Source: Anthonomus grandis grandis
Lineage: Eukaryota > Arthropoda > Insecta > Coleoptera > Curculionidae
DNA: 64,000 nt
Assembly: GCF_022605725.1 (NCBI RefSeq)
Contig: NC_065555.1
Coordinates: forward strand, 12,104,938 to 12,168,937
Reading direction: 5' to 3'
Shown here: piece by piece, positions 1 to 12,320 of the stretch
Layout of the letters: the number at the start of each line of letters is the position of its first letter
Position numbering within the stretch: the first letter of the stretch is position 1
Program-made: the position numbers and the translations under genes
Notes under the pieces: generated by a model
The model's database searches: none
Told to the model about the DNA's origin: nothing
Seen by the model: the letters and a program-made list of their open reading frames with translations, nothing else

Positions 1-1000
1 CAATAAAGCGGAAGCGAGTCATCAGTGGGTAAAATGAGATCCTTGATATAAATGTTCAGAAGTACTATCAAATACCACCTTCGGCATTACCTCCAAACCT
101 CTTGGTGACATCCATGGTTTCCGTTATGTTGCAGCATTCCATTCTTAAAACATAGTCTAGTTTCCGATAAATAGTGACATGAACTCGTGCGTAAGCATAG
201 GTCTTATGATGTATTAGTCTTAGCTGTAGAGATCCATATAACTATTCTAGACGAAAGCTCTAAATCCTACCAATTGTACACTCCTATTCATATGAGATCG
301 ATGCTTTCTGTATTTTTGTGATATGAGATTTATAACTTAGTTTGATATCGAATGTCATACCAAGGTACTTCACTTCCTAAGCAAGACTTAGTGAGGTACC
401 TAATAGTTAAGGTACTGGTAGAGATGTTAGTTTTCTCTTTCTAAGGTATAGCATCATCTCACTCACTTTGGGTTTAATAAATAGATAATATTCCGCACAC
501 CATTTCTCTTTTATTGGACATGCCGCCTAAATCCTAATTCGGTACCGTGTCTTTAAGTTTGATATCCTGTACACTTATATATTTCAGAAAGAATATTGAT
601 AATTCATGCGATGTTTGTATTGGAAACAGCCCGTCGACGTCAATGAATATATCCAGAGTCGACTTTGTGGTCTATTGACTTTTTCACTGAGTGAAGAGCT
701 AAGACTGTTAATCGCCTAGAACTGTACGCAAATTGGTTAGGGCATAGCAGGTTACTTATTAAGACTGTATGTTTTATATATCTTTCATACAGTCTATCCA
801 TAGATATTAAGCAAAAGGATATGCCTATAGAACAATAGTGCCTTTCTAGTTTCGCTAGAAACACAACTCAGAATTTTTCCCATGCCTTAAGGATATATCT
901 TAACAGAGATGCTTTGAACCTCCTCACCAGCCGTGGAAATAACTGTTAAAGGTCGTACTGAAGTAGTGCTAAATAGATGTCGGATCCCGAGTATTTAATC
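1..1000 (-). pseudogene. Jockey-like non-LTR retrotransposon RT relic, window-edge truncated
   Basis: Reading the minus strand from about 990 down to 1 gives a recognisable LINE reverse transcriptase in several frames. In order I see AWEKF.VVFLAK near 900, MDRLYERYIKHTV followed by PNQFAYSSRR (normally LHPNQHAYQ.GRSTETAL) at 640-864, IFIDVDGLF (RT motif A, normally FLDIEGAFD) near 625, a WCAEYYLFIKPKVSE segment near 480-520 (normally WC...GLSVNP.KTE), EVKYLGMTFDIKLSY at about 340-380, and GLEVMPKVV near the window start, where this clade usually has LEVLLGLPPL. Only about 45 codons separate motif A from the WC segment, so the palm with the YADD box has been deleted. Stops and frameshifts are frequent. 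The element runs off the left edge. The family assignment comes from remembered motif order; the exact clade (Jockey or R1) is less certain. Confidence 0.82.
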
Positions 1001-2619
1001 TTTCAGGTTTAATGGGCGAGTACCCATTTTAATTTATCCGTGTATTATTTGATCGGCGATTAGCCTTTAGGAGTATGTAAGGCGCCTCTGCTCCTCCGAT
1101 CATTTAAACTTAATATTTATAAAATTCAAATTAAGGATACCAAATAATAAGTGCATATTTCAGAAAACTGTTTACGATATCTAGCTAAAGATATTTTATA
1201 TATTATGGGTTTTTAAAATTCTTAAATTTGCGTACCGTAAATCATACATTAGTATGTATGTCCATGCTCAATTTTCGACATCCTCTACATGAACATAGTA
1301 AGCTAATTAGGTCAAAATATTATTTCGTATAATATAAATGTGATTAATTAAAATTAGTTTCCTTGTGTAGCTAAATACCGAACACTTATTAATATTAGAA
1401 GAACGCTTATTACTTACAGACCATTTAACACTATTACTGATATCAGTTTAATATGGTATGAAATCATTCAGAATATTTATTTATCTATGAATCTTTATAA
1501 TGAATTATAAGTCATTAGCATAAAGCAGAGTAAGATAGCTTTTTATATTTATGATAATGAGCAAAATGTACTGGAAAAAAATAGATTTTATGTTTATATA
1601 TGTTATATATACATGTATATAGGTATTAATGATACCGCTATTGGGCAATAATTAATAATGAATTAGTTAGTTATCGCTCTTTTTTAATAAGATGGTAAAC
1701 TTTGACTTTTTTCTCTGCAATGAGAATAAACTATTTCTAAAGAAATTTTTATTTTTAAACTCCAGATTAAATGTATAGAGGGCTAAAGAAAATATATGTA
1801 TATTATAAAATAATTATAAAAATAATTTTGTCTGGGCCAATACCTTAACTAACCTATAAATTTTAAAGAGGTTCCATTATACCATTAGATTTATAATGTT
1901 TAAGTGATACTGTAGATATAAATTTATTTGACTTATATTAGGATTTACATCATGTTATCATAAAAATTATAAAATATTATAAAACCGGGCACTTGCACAA
2001 GAATCAAAAAAGTTGCAGATAATTTATTCCATATTTTGATAATAATATTATTTAAAAATTGTATATATTTGTTTAAATTAAAAATATTCATAAACATAAT
2101 TTCTAGAACAATATTGGTAAGAAGTTAAATTATGTTACTAACTAGTTCAACTCAAAAAAACAAAATAGTACCTTGCCCATTCAAGTTATGCATATTTATT
2201 TGTTTATAACTGATCTTAACTCTTCATAATATATTATATATATATATTATATATATATATATACTACAGCTGAGGCCTAAACAATAATTAAAATAAATAT
2301 ATTGACTTTATTAATAAAATATTTAAAAACTTGACTTGACTTGTACATAAAAAAACACCCACTATCATAATAAAATTTACTGATTTGCATGAGAACTTTT
2401 TAAATGTATTATTTTTTTTTGTAAATATTATAATTATTTAGCGGCAAAAAAATTAATAGGAGTGTTTATTTATTTATTGTAAATTCTTAGGTTAGAAAAT
2501 AAATAATTAACAGATGATTACTGAAAACAACATGTTTTCTAATAAACTTGTACTAACTAATTTAAATTGTACATTTTTAGTCTATCTTTTTTGAATATAT
2601 TTATGAATATTACATATAT
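1001..2619. other. AT-rich stretch, no gene seen
   Basis: No coding signal is visible on either strand. A short GC-richer patch at about 1050-1102 has outer arms GATCGG and CCGATC but nothing else to identify it. The segment around 2140-2215 weakly resembles part of the tandem unit at 5.7-5.85 kb (a shared TTCAAGTTATGCA-like core). This may be an old dispersed relative and is not secure. Confidence 0.6.
2227..2264. repeat. AT microsatellite
   Basis: Alternating AT/TA dinucleotides with a few interruptions. Confidence 0.85.
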
Positions 2620-2623
2620 TTAA

Positions 2624-4564
2624 CACCTTCAGACCTGACTTTTTTTAATGGCAAAAAAAATATTTTTTTCGAAGATTTAGCTAATATGACACTATCTGAA
2701 TTCATTTATATAATTTTTTTGATTTTTTTTAATTTTTTTGTATATTTGTTTGATTGTACATACCTATGTACATAAGGTACGGAATTAAAAAAAAAGTTAA
2801 GCAAATACATATTTTTTATTTAGGCATAAAAGAAATAAAATGATATAATCCTATTTGGAAGAACGGTGGAAAGTTAAAAAGCAGTTTTGATACTTGTCAC
2901 AAAATATATGTGACCTTCCTTTATATCCAGCCACCTTGCATCTAGTAGCTTCTTTTTTATCATCAAATTAGGGCATGATCTACCCTATCCAACTGAACTT
3001 CAACGATTGGGCGAGTTTCCACTTTTCTTCTTACTGGATGAGGAGACGCGGGTGGAGTAGCACTAAAGGATGATGATGGTCGACCCCGTTTATTTGAGGG
3101 AACCTTCTGACCCATTTTTATTAGACTTTTAGCAATCGTCCTGAAATCGAGTAAGTCCATAATTTTTTTTTTGGAACATTACAAGTTTGGCAGTCTTTTT
3201 TATATTCCAGCCAGCTGCTATAAATCTGTTTATTCTTATCGCCCCAGCAGCAAGTATCTCTTTTTTTTTAACTCATCAAAAAGCAAATAGCAATTAAAGA
3301 AGTTATTAAAAAACAATTGATGGCCTGGTTGAGAAATCCTGTTTGCAAAGTGAAGAATTACACTAGCTCCCTGTCCAAATTTTTGAAGATTGTCTTCACT
3401 TAAACCAGTTGTCTTTCCTTAATAAAACACAAAGTCATAAGCTTGTCCACTTTTTCCATATAACACGAAGACCTTTATTCCCCATGGACATGGTTTGCCT
3501 TTTATACACTGTTTTATGTTTATAGATCCAGTGAAAGGAATCATTTACTCATCAACACAAAGTTGACGTTCGAGGTTTAATTGCAAACATCTTTTTCTGA
3601 CAGATTCTATAATTGGCCTAACCTAAATTTCCTCAAATAGTTTTTCCGGAATATACCTCAAGAAATATTCAATAGGGTATGCAGGCTCAATTGGGTCTAT
3701 ATTACTAATGTCTTGGTCTTGATTCCATTCTTGTCTTATTGTTTCAAATTTCATTTTTTTCCAACTAACCCCACTTTTCTTTTTCTTTATCTTAGCTGCT
3801 ACTACTGATAAAGATTCGTCATCACTGCTGGAGTCATCGGCACCGTGTTGGTTTCCGTTTCTTTCCTGAAGTTGCTCATCCATCTTTGTCAGAGTGTCAG
3901 GTCCTACTCTTGGTTCACCGGGGACGGTCACGCTTTCTAAAATATCGTCTTCGTCTTCATTTTCTTCAATTTCTTCAATATCCGACAAATTGCCATTTTC
4001 AACTAAGTCGATAAGTTCTTGTATATCTTCTGGGTTTTCAAGACTATACTTCTTTTTATATGCACTCATTTTTAAAATCAGCTTACTAATATTTAAAAGA
4101 AAATACAATTTACAACTTACAACACTTCATACCATGTGTACTTCTACATGGACAAGCCTTTATACCAATAAAGACCGTTTATACATACAGGTGTACATGA
4201 ACTTTTAGACAATAATAATCGTAGAAAAATTATCAAGTATTTTATATAAAATAGTAATATAAACTTTATAAACCTCTACAAACTTTTCACACTCATTTTT
4301 TTCCAAAAAAAATACAAAATCCATACAAAAATCAACATAAACCACAGAGCTTACCTTGAATCGATAATGCGCAATAAAACTAGGTCATGTTTTTGTTTAC
4401 TACTTCACATTTTGTCTCATAGATGGCACTAAAAAATGGTTTTTGCGTGGTAAATATGTACATAAAGAAGTACAATTGGTATAAATTATGAATGCTTGCG
4501 GGTTGATTAAAAAAATTATCAATAAAGTCAGTGTACATACCCATGTACACCGGGTCTGAAGGGG
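2624..4564 (-). mobile_element. piggyBac-like DNA transposon, both ends present
   Basis: Both ends of a piggyBac-superfamily element are preserved. The left end is TTAA (2620-2623) followed by CACCTTCAGACCTGAC. The right end, reverse-complemented, is TTAA (4565-4568) followed by CCCCTTCAGACCCGG. TTAA target duplication and a terminal C-run are hallmarks of piggyBac. Inside the ends a palindromic subterminal motif TGTACATAC-Y-TATGTACA occurs at 2755-2772 and again, as GTGTACATACCCATGTACAC, at 4531-4550. The encoded transposase is internally deleted and carries stops, so the copy is non-autonomous. At about 1.94 kb it is shorter than typical autonomous piggyBacs (about 2.3-2.5 kb), which fits the missing middle of the transposase. 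Confidence 0.9.
2830..4069 (-). pseudogene. piggyBac transposase, internally deleted
   Basis: The frame opens at 4069 with MSAYKKKYS; an in-frame Met 13 codons upstream is less likely. It gives a strongly acidic N-terminus (EEIEENEDEDD, DDSSSDDES) typical of piggyBac proteins, then IEYFLRYIPEKLFEEI at the first stop (3625). Reading on through the stop, VRPIIESVRK, LCVDE-stop-MIPFTG, KGKPCPWGIKVFVLYGKSG and LFFNNFFNCYLLFDEL follow in the order of the DDE_Tnp_1_7 fold. Roughly 150 residues between the N-terminus and RPIIESV are missing. The first catalytic Asp (VDE) is present. The position normally Asp in 'lffDNfFts' is Asn here. The third Asp region is lost. At 2963-3160 the C-terminal tail with NKRGRPSSS and VEVQLDRVDH is recognisable but frame-shifted relative to the rest. 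Confidence 0.87.
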
Positions 4565-4568
4565 TTAA

Positions 4569-5595
4569 ATGAAACTTTACTTTTTAATAACGGGATGAAT
4601 AATCCTAATATCTAATTTTTCTTTTGTAATTACAATTTGTATTAAAGATGTCGTTAAATCACCAATAAACCTTATGTCTAAGATGGGTTTTCATGACGAA
4701 AAATTTGTGAATATGGATCAATAAATATATATATATTGGTGTCTACCCTATTTCAATTTCTAGTATTGCCTTAAATTATCTTAAAACATATTTTCGTTGT
4801 CTATTACACTCGGGTCTCATATGAAAAATGGTTTTTTAAAACATTTCTTTTCATCATCATCTATTTTTTTTACGTTTCTACCGCATTTGAGTTCCAGTAA
4901 GGTCTTTAAATATTTAACATGTAATTTATTTTACGTTATTAAGACTCTTTCAGACAGATGAGTTTTCTTATCAACATATGAGTAAAAAAAGGGCTTTCTC
5001 GCTGTAAACAGAAACTCACGCTAATTAAGGTATGGACGTTATCGCTTCGTAACCTCTTACTTCCAACCCTTGTCTTTTTTGCTATCTGCATCTTAAAAGT
5101 TGGGATAAGATTAATTTAAAAACTAGATTGTTTAATATTAAAATTTTGGATTTACAAAAACACCCCAATATTCATTAACCTTTTTACTGATTAAGACAAA
5201 GACTTATTACATGATACTGTATTTATTATTTTAAAATTCTACAATTTTTTTTGGAAAATGGTATAATGCTTTGTGTCACATTTATTTATATGTTTTTAAA
5301 TTAAATAAGAAGTATCTAGAAAAAAATTATTACGTTTAAACCTTTTTCAATTTTTTAATACATCACATTTCTTTATTAGTTTTACCTTTATTTAGTAATA
5401 GAAAAATAAGAGTAATTTGTATAAGAATAAAAAACTTTATTATCCAGATATAAAATTCATAAAAAAATTACAATTAAATCACCTAATAACCTTATATAGT
5501 ATGTCGAATTATGCAAATATATTGTTTTTTACAGAATGATGATTGAAGTAGGTGATAGGTCTAATTTGGGCGGTTTAAGATATATCACATTTTTT
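4569..5595. other. AT-rich stretch, no gene seen
   Basis: No protein similarity, hairpin or repeat of note. Open frames are short and interrupted. Confidence 0.6.
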
Positions 5596-6027
5596 ATTTT
5601 AATTCAATTTTAATAAAATATGTTTTTGTTTAATTCTCTGTATTTTTTAGTAAATATTATAATAAATAAGTAAGACATAATTTGAATTATCCTACTAAGC
5701 TTAAAGTAATTTTTTTTAGCAAAATTAATAATAATTATACTTTAAAATGAAATGACTAACGTGTCCGTTTAAGTTATGCAGATTTTTTACTTATTACTGA
5801 TAGAAATTGGTCATTTTAAAATAGATTTATGACTAATAAAAAATAATCTTTGGACGTAAAACATCTTACTTAAAGTTTATGTGTTAATGGTAATTTATAT
5901 TTTATTTTAAACTCTACTGAAAAATTACTTGAATATCACTTTAGATTAAGATCAAATTTTCAAAATTAATGTTTATTTTATAATTTATACGATGATATCT
6001 ACCTTTGGAAGGAGAAATAAAACATGC

Positions 6028-7043
6028 TAAGTAACAGTGAAACTCGTGAAGCTTTTAAAAAAGAATTCCTTACCATTAAACAACTAGCAGTCAGTAACTT
6101 TTTCCCTCTTAAACCTATATATAAAATGTATTTTCAGTATGTGAACAAGTATAAATTATCATTTAATTTTATCAGACAACAAACAAACTATATCAAAACT
6201 TTTAGGTCGTTTACTTATTTTGGACCAATTTCGGCACAACTATCCCGCTTTTTTTCTCCCTTTGGCATAACCCCAGCTTTTAAAACCAATAATACCTTAA
6301 AAAAACATCTAATTAAAATTAAAGATAAACTACCCCCGCTATCTTCTCCAGGAGTTTATGAGATTAGGTGTAAAGAGTGCCCTGCAGTGTACGTCGGCCA
6401 GTCTGGTAGGAAGATTTCTACTAGGATTAGTGAACACAAGGCCCAATAAAATAAATTTAAAAATACCGAAATCACAGTGACCAGGTCAGCTTTTGCTAAT
6501 CACCTTCTGGACTCCAAACATGATTTTCCTGACAGCCAAAATATAAAAATACTGCATCAATGCAACAAAAGTAAAAAACTAGACTTGTTGGAGACAATGG
6601 AGATTAGTAAAGCTTTTAAAAGCCCAGATCTGTCCTGTGTTAATGAAAGGTTTGATTTAGATGCCCACCTAGTTTTTAACAACCTCAAGTAGTTCTAGAC
6701 TCTTAAATGATGGTTAGATTTCTAAAATGTATAAAGTGATTTGATTGTTTAGTTGAGTTCTTTGTACATAGATAGTGCCACTTTATTGTAATCTTTGTTT
6801 ACTTAAATATTAGGTGTTTTGTGTATGTTATGGTAAGTTTTTGTTAAATCCTCCTTTTTTCAGGTTACATAATTTTAATTATTGTTTAGGTCTGATGATG
6901 CTCTAGTCGAGCGAAACATGTAACCTTCGTTATTTTATTAAATGTATTTGAGATGCTGTAGATTTCGTGTTTTTTACCTTTTGTAAAAGTGTATGACCAG
7001 CATCTTTGGGATAATGGATGAATTTTTCGAGTTAAGTAAAAGT
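6028..7043 (+). mobile_element. Penelope-like retroelement, 5'-truncated, with 11 bp target duplication
   Basis: The body 6039-7032 is a 5'-truncated Penelope-like element inserted in copy 1 of the tandem array. It is bounded by TAAGTAACAGT (6028-6038) and TAAGTAAAAGT (7033-7043), a target-site duplication with one mismatch. The empty site is visible in copy 2 at 7710-7720, where the same 11-mer is followed directly by TATTTTAAAAATCGCC. The 3' untranslated part ends with GTCTGATGATGCT...CGAGCGAAACATG (6888-6920), a hairpin-forming motif of the kind common near Penelope 3' ends. The Met codon at 6024 therefore lies in flanking repeat DNA, not in the element. Confidence 0.9.
6041..6692 (+). pseudogene. 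Penelope-like ORF C-terminus: linker plus GIY-YIG endonuclease
   Basis: The frame encodes the end of a Penelope-like RT followed by its GIY-YIG endonuclease. The linker carries YFGPISAQLSRFFSPFGI. The nuclease starts with PGVYEIRCKECP (GIY position, 6351-6359), then AVYVGQSGRK (YIG position, 6390-6398) and ISTRISEHKA with the expected Arg and His. The Cys pair in RCKEC matches the CX2C typical of animal Penelopes. One in-frame TAA (a CAA-TAA junction at about 6444-6449) interrupts it. The same frame continues through SAFANHLLDSKHDF, LDLLETMEISKA and SCVNERF to a stop at 6690-6692. The RT palm is absent because of 5' truncation. Apart from one nonsense codon this part is nearly intact, so the insertion is younger than most relics here. 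Confidence 0.92.
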
Positions 7044-8560
7044 TATTTTAAAAATCGCCTAAACAAAATAATAAATTAAAACAATGATTAATAGAGTATC
7101 CGACGATGAACTGTGACAATCGAGTTCTCGCGAAAAAATATAAAAGTTGGTTAACGTGGATTATAAGTACTCTATTTTTCTTAATAATTGTAGTAATGTG
7201 ATATTGGAACTTCTGTATAAATCAAGATATATAATAGTGTATTTGGAATATCTATATCTCTTGCTTGTTTATTATCTTAGCGTATTAATTTTGATAAAAT
7301 ATGTTTTTGTTTAGTTCTCTGTATTTTTTGGTAAATATTATAATAAATAATTAAAACGTAATTTGAATGTTTCTACTAAGCCTAAAGTAATTTTTTTAGC
7401 AAAAATATTAATAATTATACTTTAGAAAGAAATGACTAACGTGTCTGTTTAAATTATGCAGATTTTTTACTTGTTACTGACGGAACTTGGTCATTTTAAA
7501 AAAGATTTATGACTAATAGAAATTTTTATTTGGACGTAAAACATCTTACTTAAAGTTTATGCGTTAATGGCGATTTATATTTTATTTTAAACACTACTAA
7601 AAATGGTTTGAATATCACTTATCTAGATAAGGATCAAATTTTTTAAACTAATGTTTATTTTATAATTTATACGATGATATCTACCTTTGCAAGGAGAAAT
7701 AAAACATGCTAAGTAACAGTTATTTTAAAAATCGCCTAAACAAAATAATAAATTAAAACATTGATTTATAGAGTATCCGACGATGAACTGTGACAATCGA
7801 GTTCTCGAGAAAAAATATAAAAGTTGGTTAACGTGGATTATAAGTACTCTATTTTTCTTAATAATTGTAGTAATGTGGAACTTCTATATAAATCAAGATA
7901 TATAATAGTGTATTTGGAATATCTATATCTCTTGCTTGTTTATTATCTTAGCGTATTAATTTTGATTGAATATGTTTTTGTTAAGTTCTCTGTATTTTTA
8001 AGTAAATATTATAGTAATTAAATAAAACATAATTTGAATTATCCTACTAAGCTTAAAGTAATTTTTTTTTAGCAAAATTAATAATAATTATACTTTAAAA
8101 TGAAATGACTAACGCGTCCGTTTAAATTATGCAGATTTTTTACTTATTACTGATAGAAATTGGTCATTTTAAAATAGATTTATGACTAATAAAAAAAATC
8201 TTTGGACGTAAAACATCTTACTTAAAGTTTATGCGTTATTGGTAATTTATATTTTATTTTAAACTCTACTAAAAAATTACTTGTCACTTTATCACTTTAG
8301 ATTAAGATCAAATTTTTAAAATTAATGTTTATTTTATAATTTATACAATGAGATCTGCCTTTGGAAGAAGAAATAAAACATGCTTAGTAACAATTATTTT
8401 AAAAATCGCCTTAACAAAATAATAAATTAAAACATTGATTTACAGAGTATCCGACGACGAACTGTGACAATCGAGTTCTCAAGGAAAATTTTAAAAGTTG
8501 GTTAACGTGGATTATAAGTAAAAGTACTTGAAATATCTATATCTTTTGCATGTTTATAAT

Positions 8561-11480
8561 CATCAAGTAACCTAAATTAATTAAAAAGTGACACAATTAA
8601 GACTGACGATTTTACTAACGAGTTTCTATTTTGCCAAAAAAATATTGAAAATGTAAAAATTGACGACCTTAATATAATTAGCGAGAACAATAACACACCG
8701 ATAATATAGAGGAAAATAATTAGAAAACCTGTTAAAATTTTTTAACACTTTTCAAGGTTTTCGCATAAATATTTTTGATTTATATAAAGACCTACTTTTT
8801 AAATTAAAAAGAGCATATATAAGTACTAAGCACATACTCGTAATTTGCAGCAATTTACTTTAAATGTAAACAAGTAAAGACCATATTAACCTCTTCTCAT
8901 TACTTATGATACCAATTTCAATAATCGAAATTTATTGATTGAAATGCTTATAAATTATATGGCATGCATAATATAAGCTTCTTAATGGACATTTTAAGTA
9001 AAAAAACTGAGCAAATATGTCATAAAATGTCTGTATTAAAAAATGTAGGCCATCGAGCAATTTACATCATTTGTTGTTTTTGAACGAACAATAATTATTA
9101 ACAGTTTAGGTCAACATTATTCATCATCTTAATTTCTAGAAAAAAATATATTTTTATGACCTGAAATATGTGGGCTGTGATCAGAGGTGAACAAGTTTTT
9201 GTTGAGTAAATAACGCTTAACCGGGTTTGTTTACATCTTACGATTGACCCAATATTCAAGACTAATTAACAGGGAAAAGAAGATAAAATACTAAGATTAT
9301 TTTAAACAAAGAAGGAATATTGAATTTTTAATTCCATTTAAGTAATTCACTTAAAGTTCATAAAGTCGCTCCGGATCAAGAGACTTTGATGAAAAAACGC
9401 CCATTCTTAAGCTATCTATAGGGTCACTATCACAATAACACTGAACTATCGAAAAGACTTATATTTAATTTTAAGCAATATCAAATTTACCAAAGTTAAA
9501 GGACTTAAATATCTTCTAGCTGATCCATATAAAAATATTCAGGTGTAAATTTAAAAAAAAATGAAAAGATTAAGATTCTTTTTTAAACGATGAGATAGTA
9601 TCGTATTTACATAAGTTCCACTTACGCCAAAAAACCATCAAAGAACGTAAAGTTTACCTAATCGATCTAGATCAAAAGCCTCTGACAGAAATTGTATATC
9701 TAAAAAGCTTCCGATAGGATCAATAAATAGGTCTGCACTAAACCAACTTTTTTTACCCTAAATCATCATTAGAGCAAAAAGCCCACCAGATAAGTCTTAA
9801 CATTGTCTATATGATCGAATTATCAGATTAACCTTTAGAAAAATTCTCAAGCATTCGTATGCCTACTAGGATAATTAAGTCTTATAAAATTAAAATACAA
9901 TAGCGTTTATTTACAAGTGCCGGTAATTTAATGCCTATTCTCGCTCATTGAAACGATCCTCTCCCATTTATTAACATTCAAAGGTCAATGTCAATTTATT
10001 GTGGTTAAACCATATCTATATGATAGAAATACTTGAGAATTATTGACTACGTCTCCAAGGAATTATGAAAACTTTAAATTATTAGTTATGGGAATAGTAA
10101 TTTGCTCTACATATTTAATGTCTCTCAGCTAGTACATGCATTTTTTAATTTTCTTTGCATATTCTGCAACTCAGGTCTTCACAGTACAGTTCTGTTTTAT
10201 TAAAATTAAGTATGTAGTTGCCTTCCATTTATAAAGAATGTTCCATTTTTATTCCGCTGAGACTTAGTCATTCATCAGCAAATTTGATCCAATGTTAAGT
10301 AGCAAAATTGCTTTGCACAATCTTTTTCTAGTCACTTAAATCCCATTCGTTTATACATTTTTGTTATATATAAATATTGACCTCTTAATAATAAATGCAA
10401 TTTCATTACTCTATCATAGATATGCTTCTCTCTTTTAGCACTTTTCTTGTATTTCTTGTGTTATGGGTTCTAGATTCTATAAATTAAGTCCTCATTTGCA
10501 TGTAATTAAGCACTGTGAATAATTGTTCAAACAATTATCTCTGAATAAAGGTTCATTCTTATCTTAGCCAATTTATGCAAATTTTAACTTTAAATCAGCG
10601 TGTAAAAAACATGGTACCATGACCAAAAATAACTCAACACGCCTATAAGAGTTCGGAAAGGATTATACACAATAAAATCTCCTGAGGTCGTTGCCATTCT
10701 GTCATTTGCCTTGAATTAAAATAAAAGCACCGTAATTTCGCATTTAATTGCTACTAAGGAAAAGACAGCTCGTTGGCAAGCTGTTGCGATTTTTATAAAA
10801 AGTGGTTTTGACTTTAAGTGTGATTAACAATAAAAGAAGTCTTTATATTTTAAGAGATTTTATTGCAGAGTTGGTATGAAATAAGAACTCTGATTTGAAT
10901 CATGTTATAATATTAATATATTTTTTGTAATAGGATGTTACGGAAATTTCTCTAGGGATCTTCTGTAACAGCTTAATTTGGAATGGCACATACATGTGAA
11001 GTTTATTTGGAGTTTGAATAAAAATGCATATTTTATTTTTAATAACTAAAAAGATCACTTACTAGAATTGCCCAATATATACTTCTTTATGTAAATTCTT
11101 ATCGAAAATCCATACTAGCTTAAACAAAAGTTTTAATAGTAAAATAATTTTTTCTTGAGCATGTCAATAAAAACATACTTTATATTGCCCGCCTATGATT
11201 TAATCTACATTTGACTTAACATTTATTATGTTTTTTATCACTTATTTCCACCTGTAATGTAACCACCATAAAACCTTTTATCTTGGGCACGGGCCACTAG
11301 TACGTTATGCTGGTATAACATGGAACGTGCAGCAGTGATAAGCTTTTTGCTGAAAATTTTGTATAATATATAATTGCCTCTTACTGTAATAATTATAACT
11401 TGGTTTTTATTTAATTATGTAATATCTTTTTACTGTCAAGCATTTGTATTACGCCGTTTGTATTACAAACTAATTTATTA
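8561..11480. other. AT-rich stretch, no gene recognised
   Basis: I see no conserved coding motif. Two segments at about 9370-9430 and 9665-9730 share a loose pattern (GATCAAnAGnCTnTGA... then TATCTA... AGGnTCAnTA) and may be degraded copies of one repeat. 10690-10850 is slightly richer in GC but not identifiable. Confidence 0.55.
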
Positions 11481-11485
11481 AGTTT

Positions 11486-12320
11486 GTGTTAGTTTCGGTT
11501 ACATTATTACAGCCGCAGAGCTATTCTCATCTAATTGTCTCAAATATAATAGAAAACTATTCAAAAATAAGCCTATTATCATCATTCCAAAAAATTATTG
11601 AGAAAGTAATGCTTAAAAGACTGAAGATGTTCTTTCAATCAAGGACCATTCTTGCTAACTCACAGTATGGCTCTCGTAAATAACGATTATTTGAAACTAC
11701 TATCTACGATTTCATATGCAAAATAATTGAACCCTTAGAAAGTAAAAGGAAAACTTAAGGAGCTTATCAGATCTTCTTGAGGCTTTTGACAGTTTACTCT
11801 GATAGTTTAGATGTTTTTGGAAAGAACGGGATATGGGGTGCATTTAAGAGTTATTTGAATAGTAGGGTACAATATGTAAAAATTGAAGATGCACAAATTG
11901 ACCCTATCAAAATAGGAGTGCCGCAGGATACAGTTTTGGGACCGTTGTTATTTTTATCGTATATAAATACATTGACCAGTCTTAGGCTTTACAATGGTGT
12001 AATTGTTATGCAGATGATACTGCCATAATATTCTCGGCAAAATCATGGAATGACGTCAAGGAAAATATTATATATGGATTTTGTATTGTTCAGAGTTGGT
12101 TAAATTCATTTAAATTAACATTAAATTTAAACAAACCAAACTATATTGCCTTTTCAATAATCAACGCAAATCGTTGTTCTTTCGACTTCATAAAAGTTAA
12201 AGATAAAATTAATAAAAAAGTCATAAATACTCGATGTTTAGATATAATAATTGATAGACACCTTAAATGGTATCAACAGATTTTAAAACTAACATCAACA
12301 CTCCTATCAACTTAGTTTTT
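11486..12320 (+). pseudogene. Non-LTR retrotransposon RT domain (Jockey/CR1 group), broken
   Basis: Motifs appear in the correct order on the plus strand: NYSKISLLSSFQKIIEKVML (normally NYRPISLLSsfsKIiEkv), LANSQYGSRK (SQYGFRKG.ST), IYDFICKIIEPLESK, then after a deletion across motif A GAFKSYLNSRVQYVKI, IKIGVPQDTVLGPLLFLSYI (RT motif B, normally GVPQGSvLGPLLF), a frameshift, CYADDTAIIFSAKSW with an intact YADD box at 12007-12018, WLNSFKLTLNLNKPNYIAFS and LDIIIDRHLKWYQQI. The Gly of GVPQG is Asp here. Stops occur after SRK and before the SLDVF segment. The endonuclease half is not upstream. This is a dead fragment of an element that kept most of its palm. Confidence 0.9.

Larger units (their letters stand above)
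5600..8560 (+). repeat. Three tandem copies of a ~676 bp AT-rich unit
   Basis: Direct comparison shows three head-to-tail copies: about 5600-6038 continuing at 7044-7280, about 7281-7965, and about 7966-8560. Shared landmarks recur in order: TATGTTTTTGTT...CTCTGTATTTTT, GAAATGACTAACG, CGTAAAACATCTTACTTAAAG, ACATGCTAAGTAACAGT, TATTTTAAAAATCGCC, GAGTATCCGACGA, GTTGGTTAACGTGGATTATA. The distance between equivalent points of copies 2 and 3 is about 676 bp. Copies differ by scattered substitutions and small indels, so the array is old. Copy 1 is split by a Penelope-like insertion. A 65-codon frame inside copy 2 has no counterpart conserved in the other copies and is not a gene. Confidence 0.92.

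Noticed and set aside
3894..4208. 104-codon plus-strand Ser-rich frame
   Set aside because: It is antisense to the acidic N-terminus of the piggyBac transposase; the Ser run mirrors Asp/Glu codons.
7824..8021. 65-codon frame in tandem unit 2
   Set aside because: Not conserved as an open frame in units 1 and 3.
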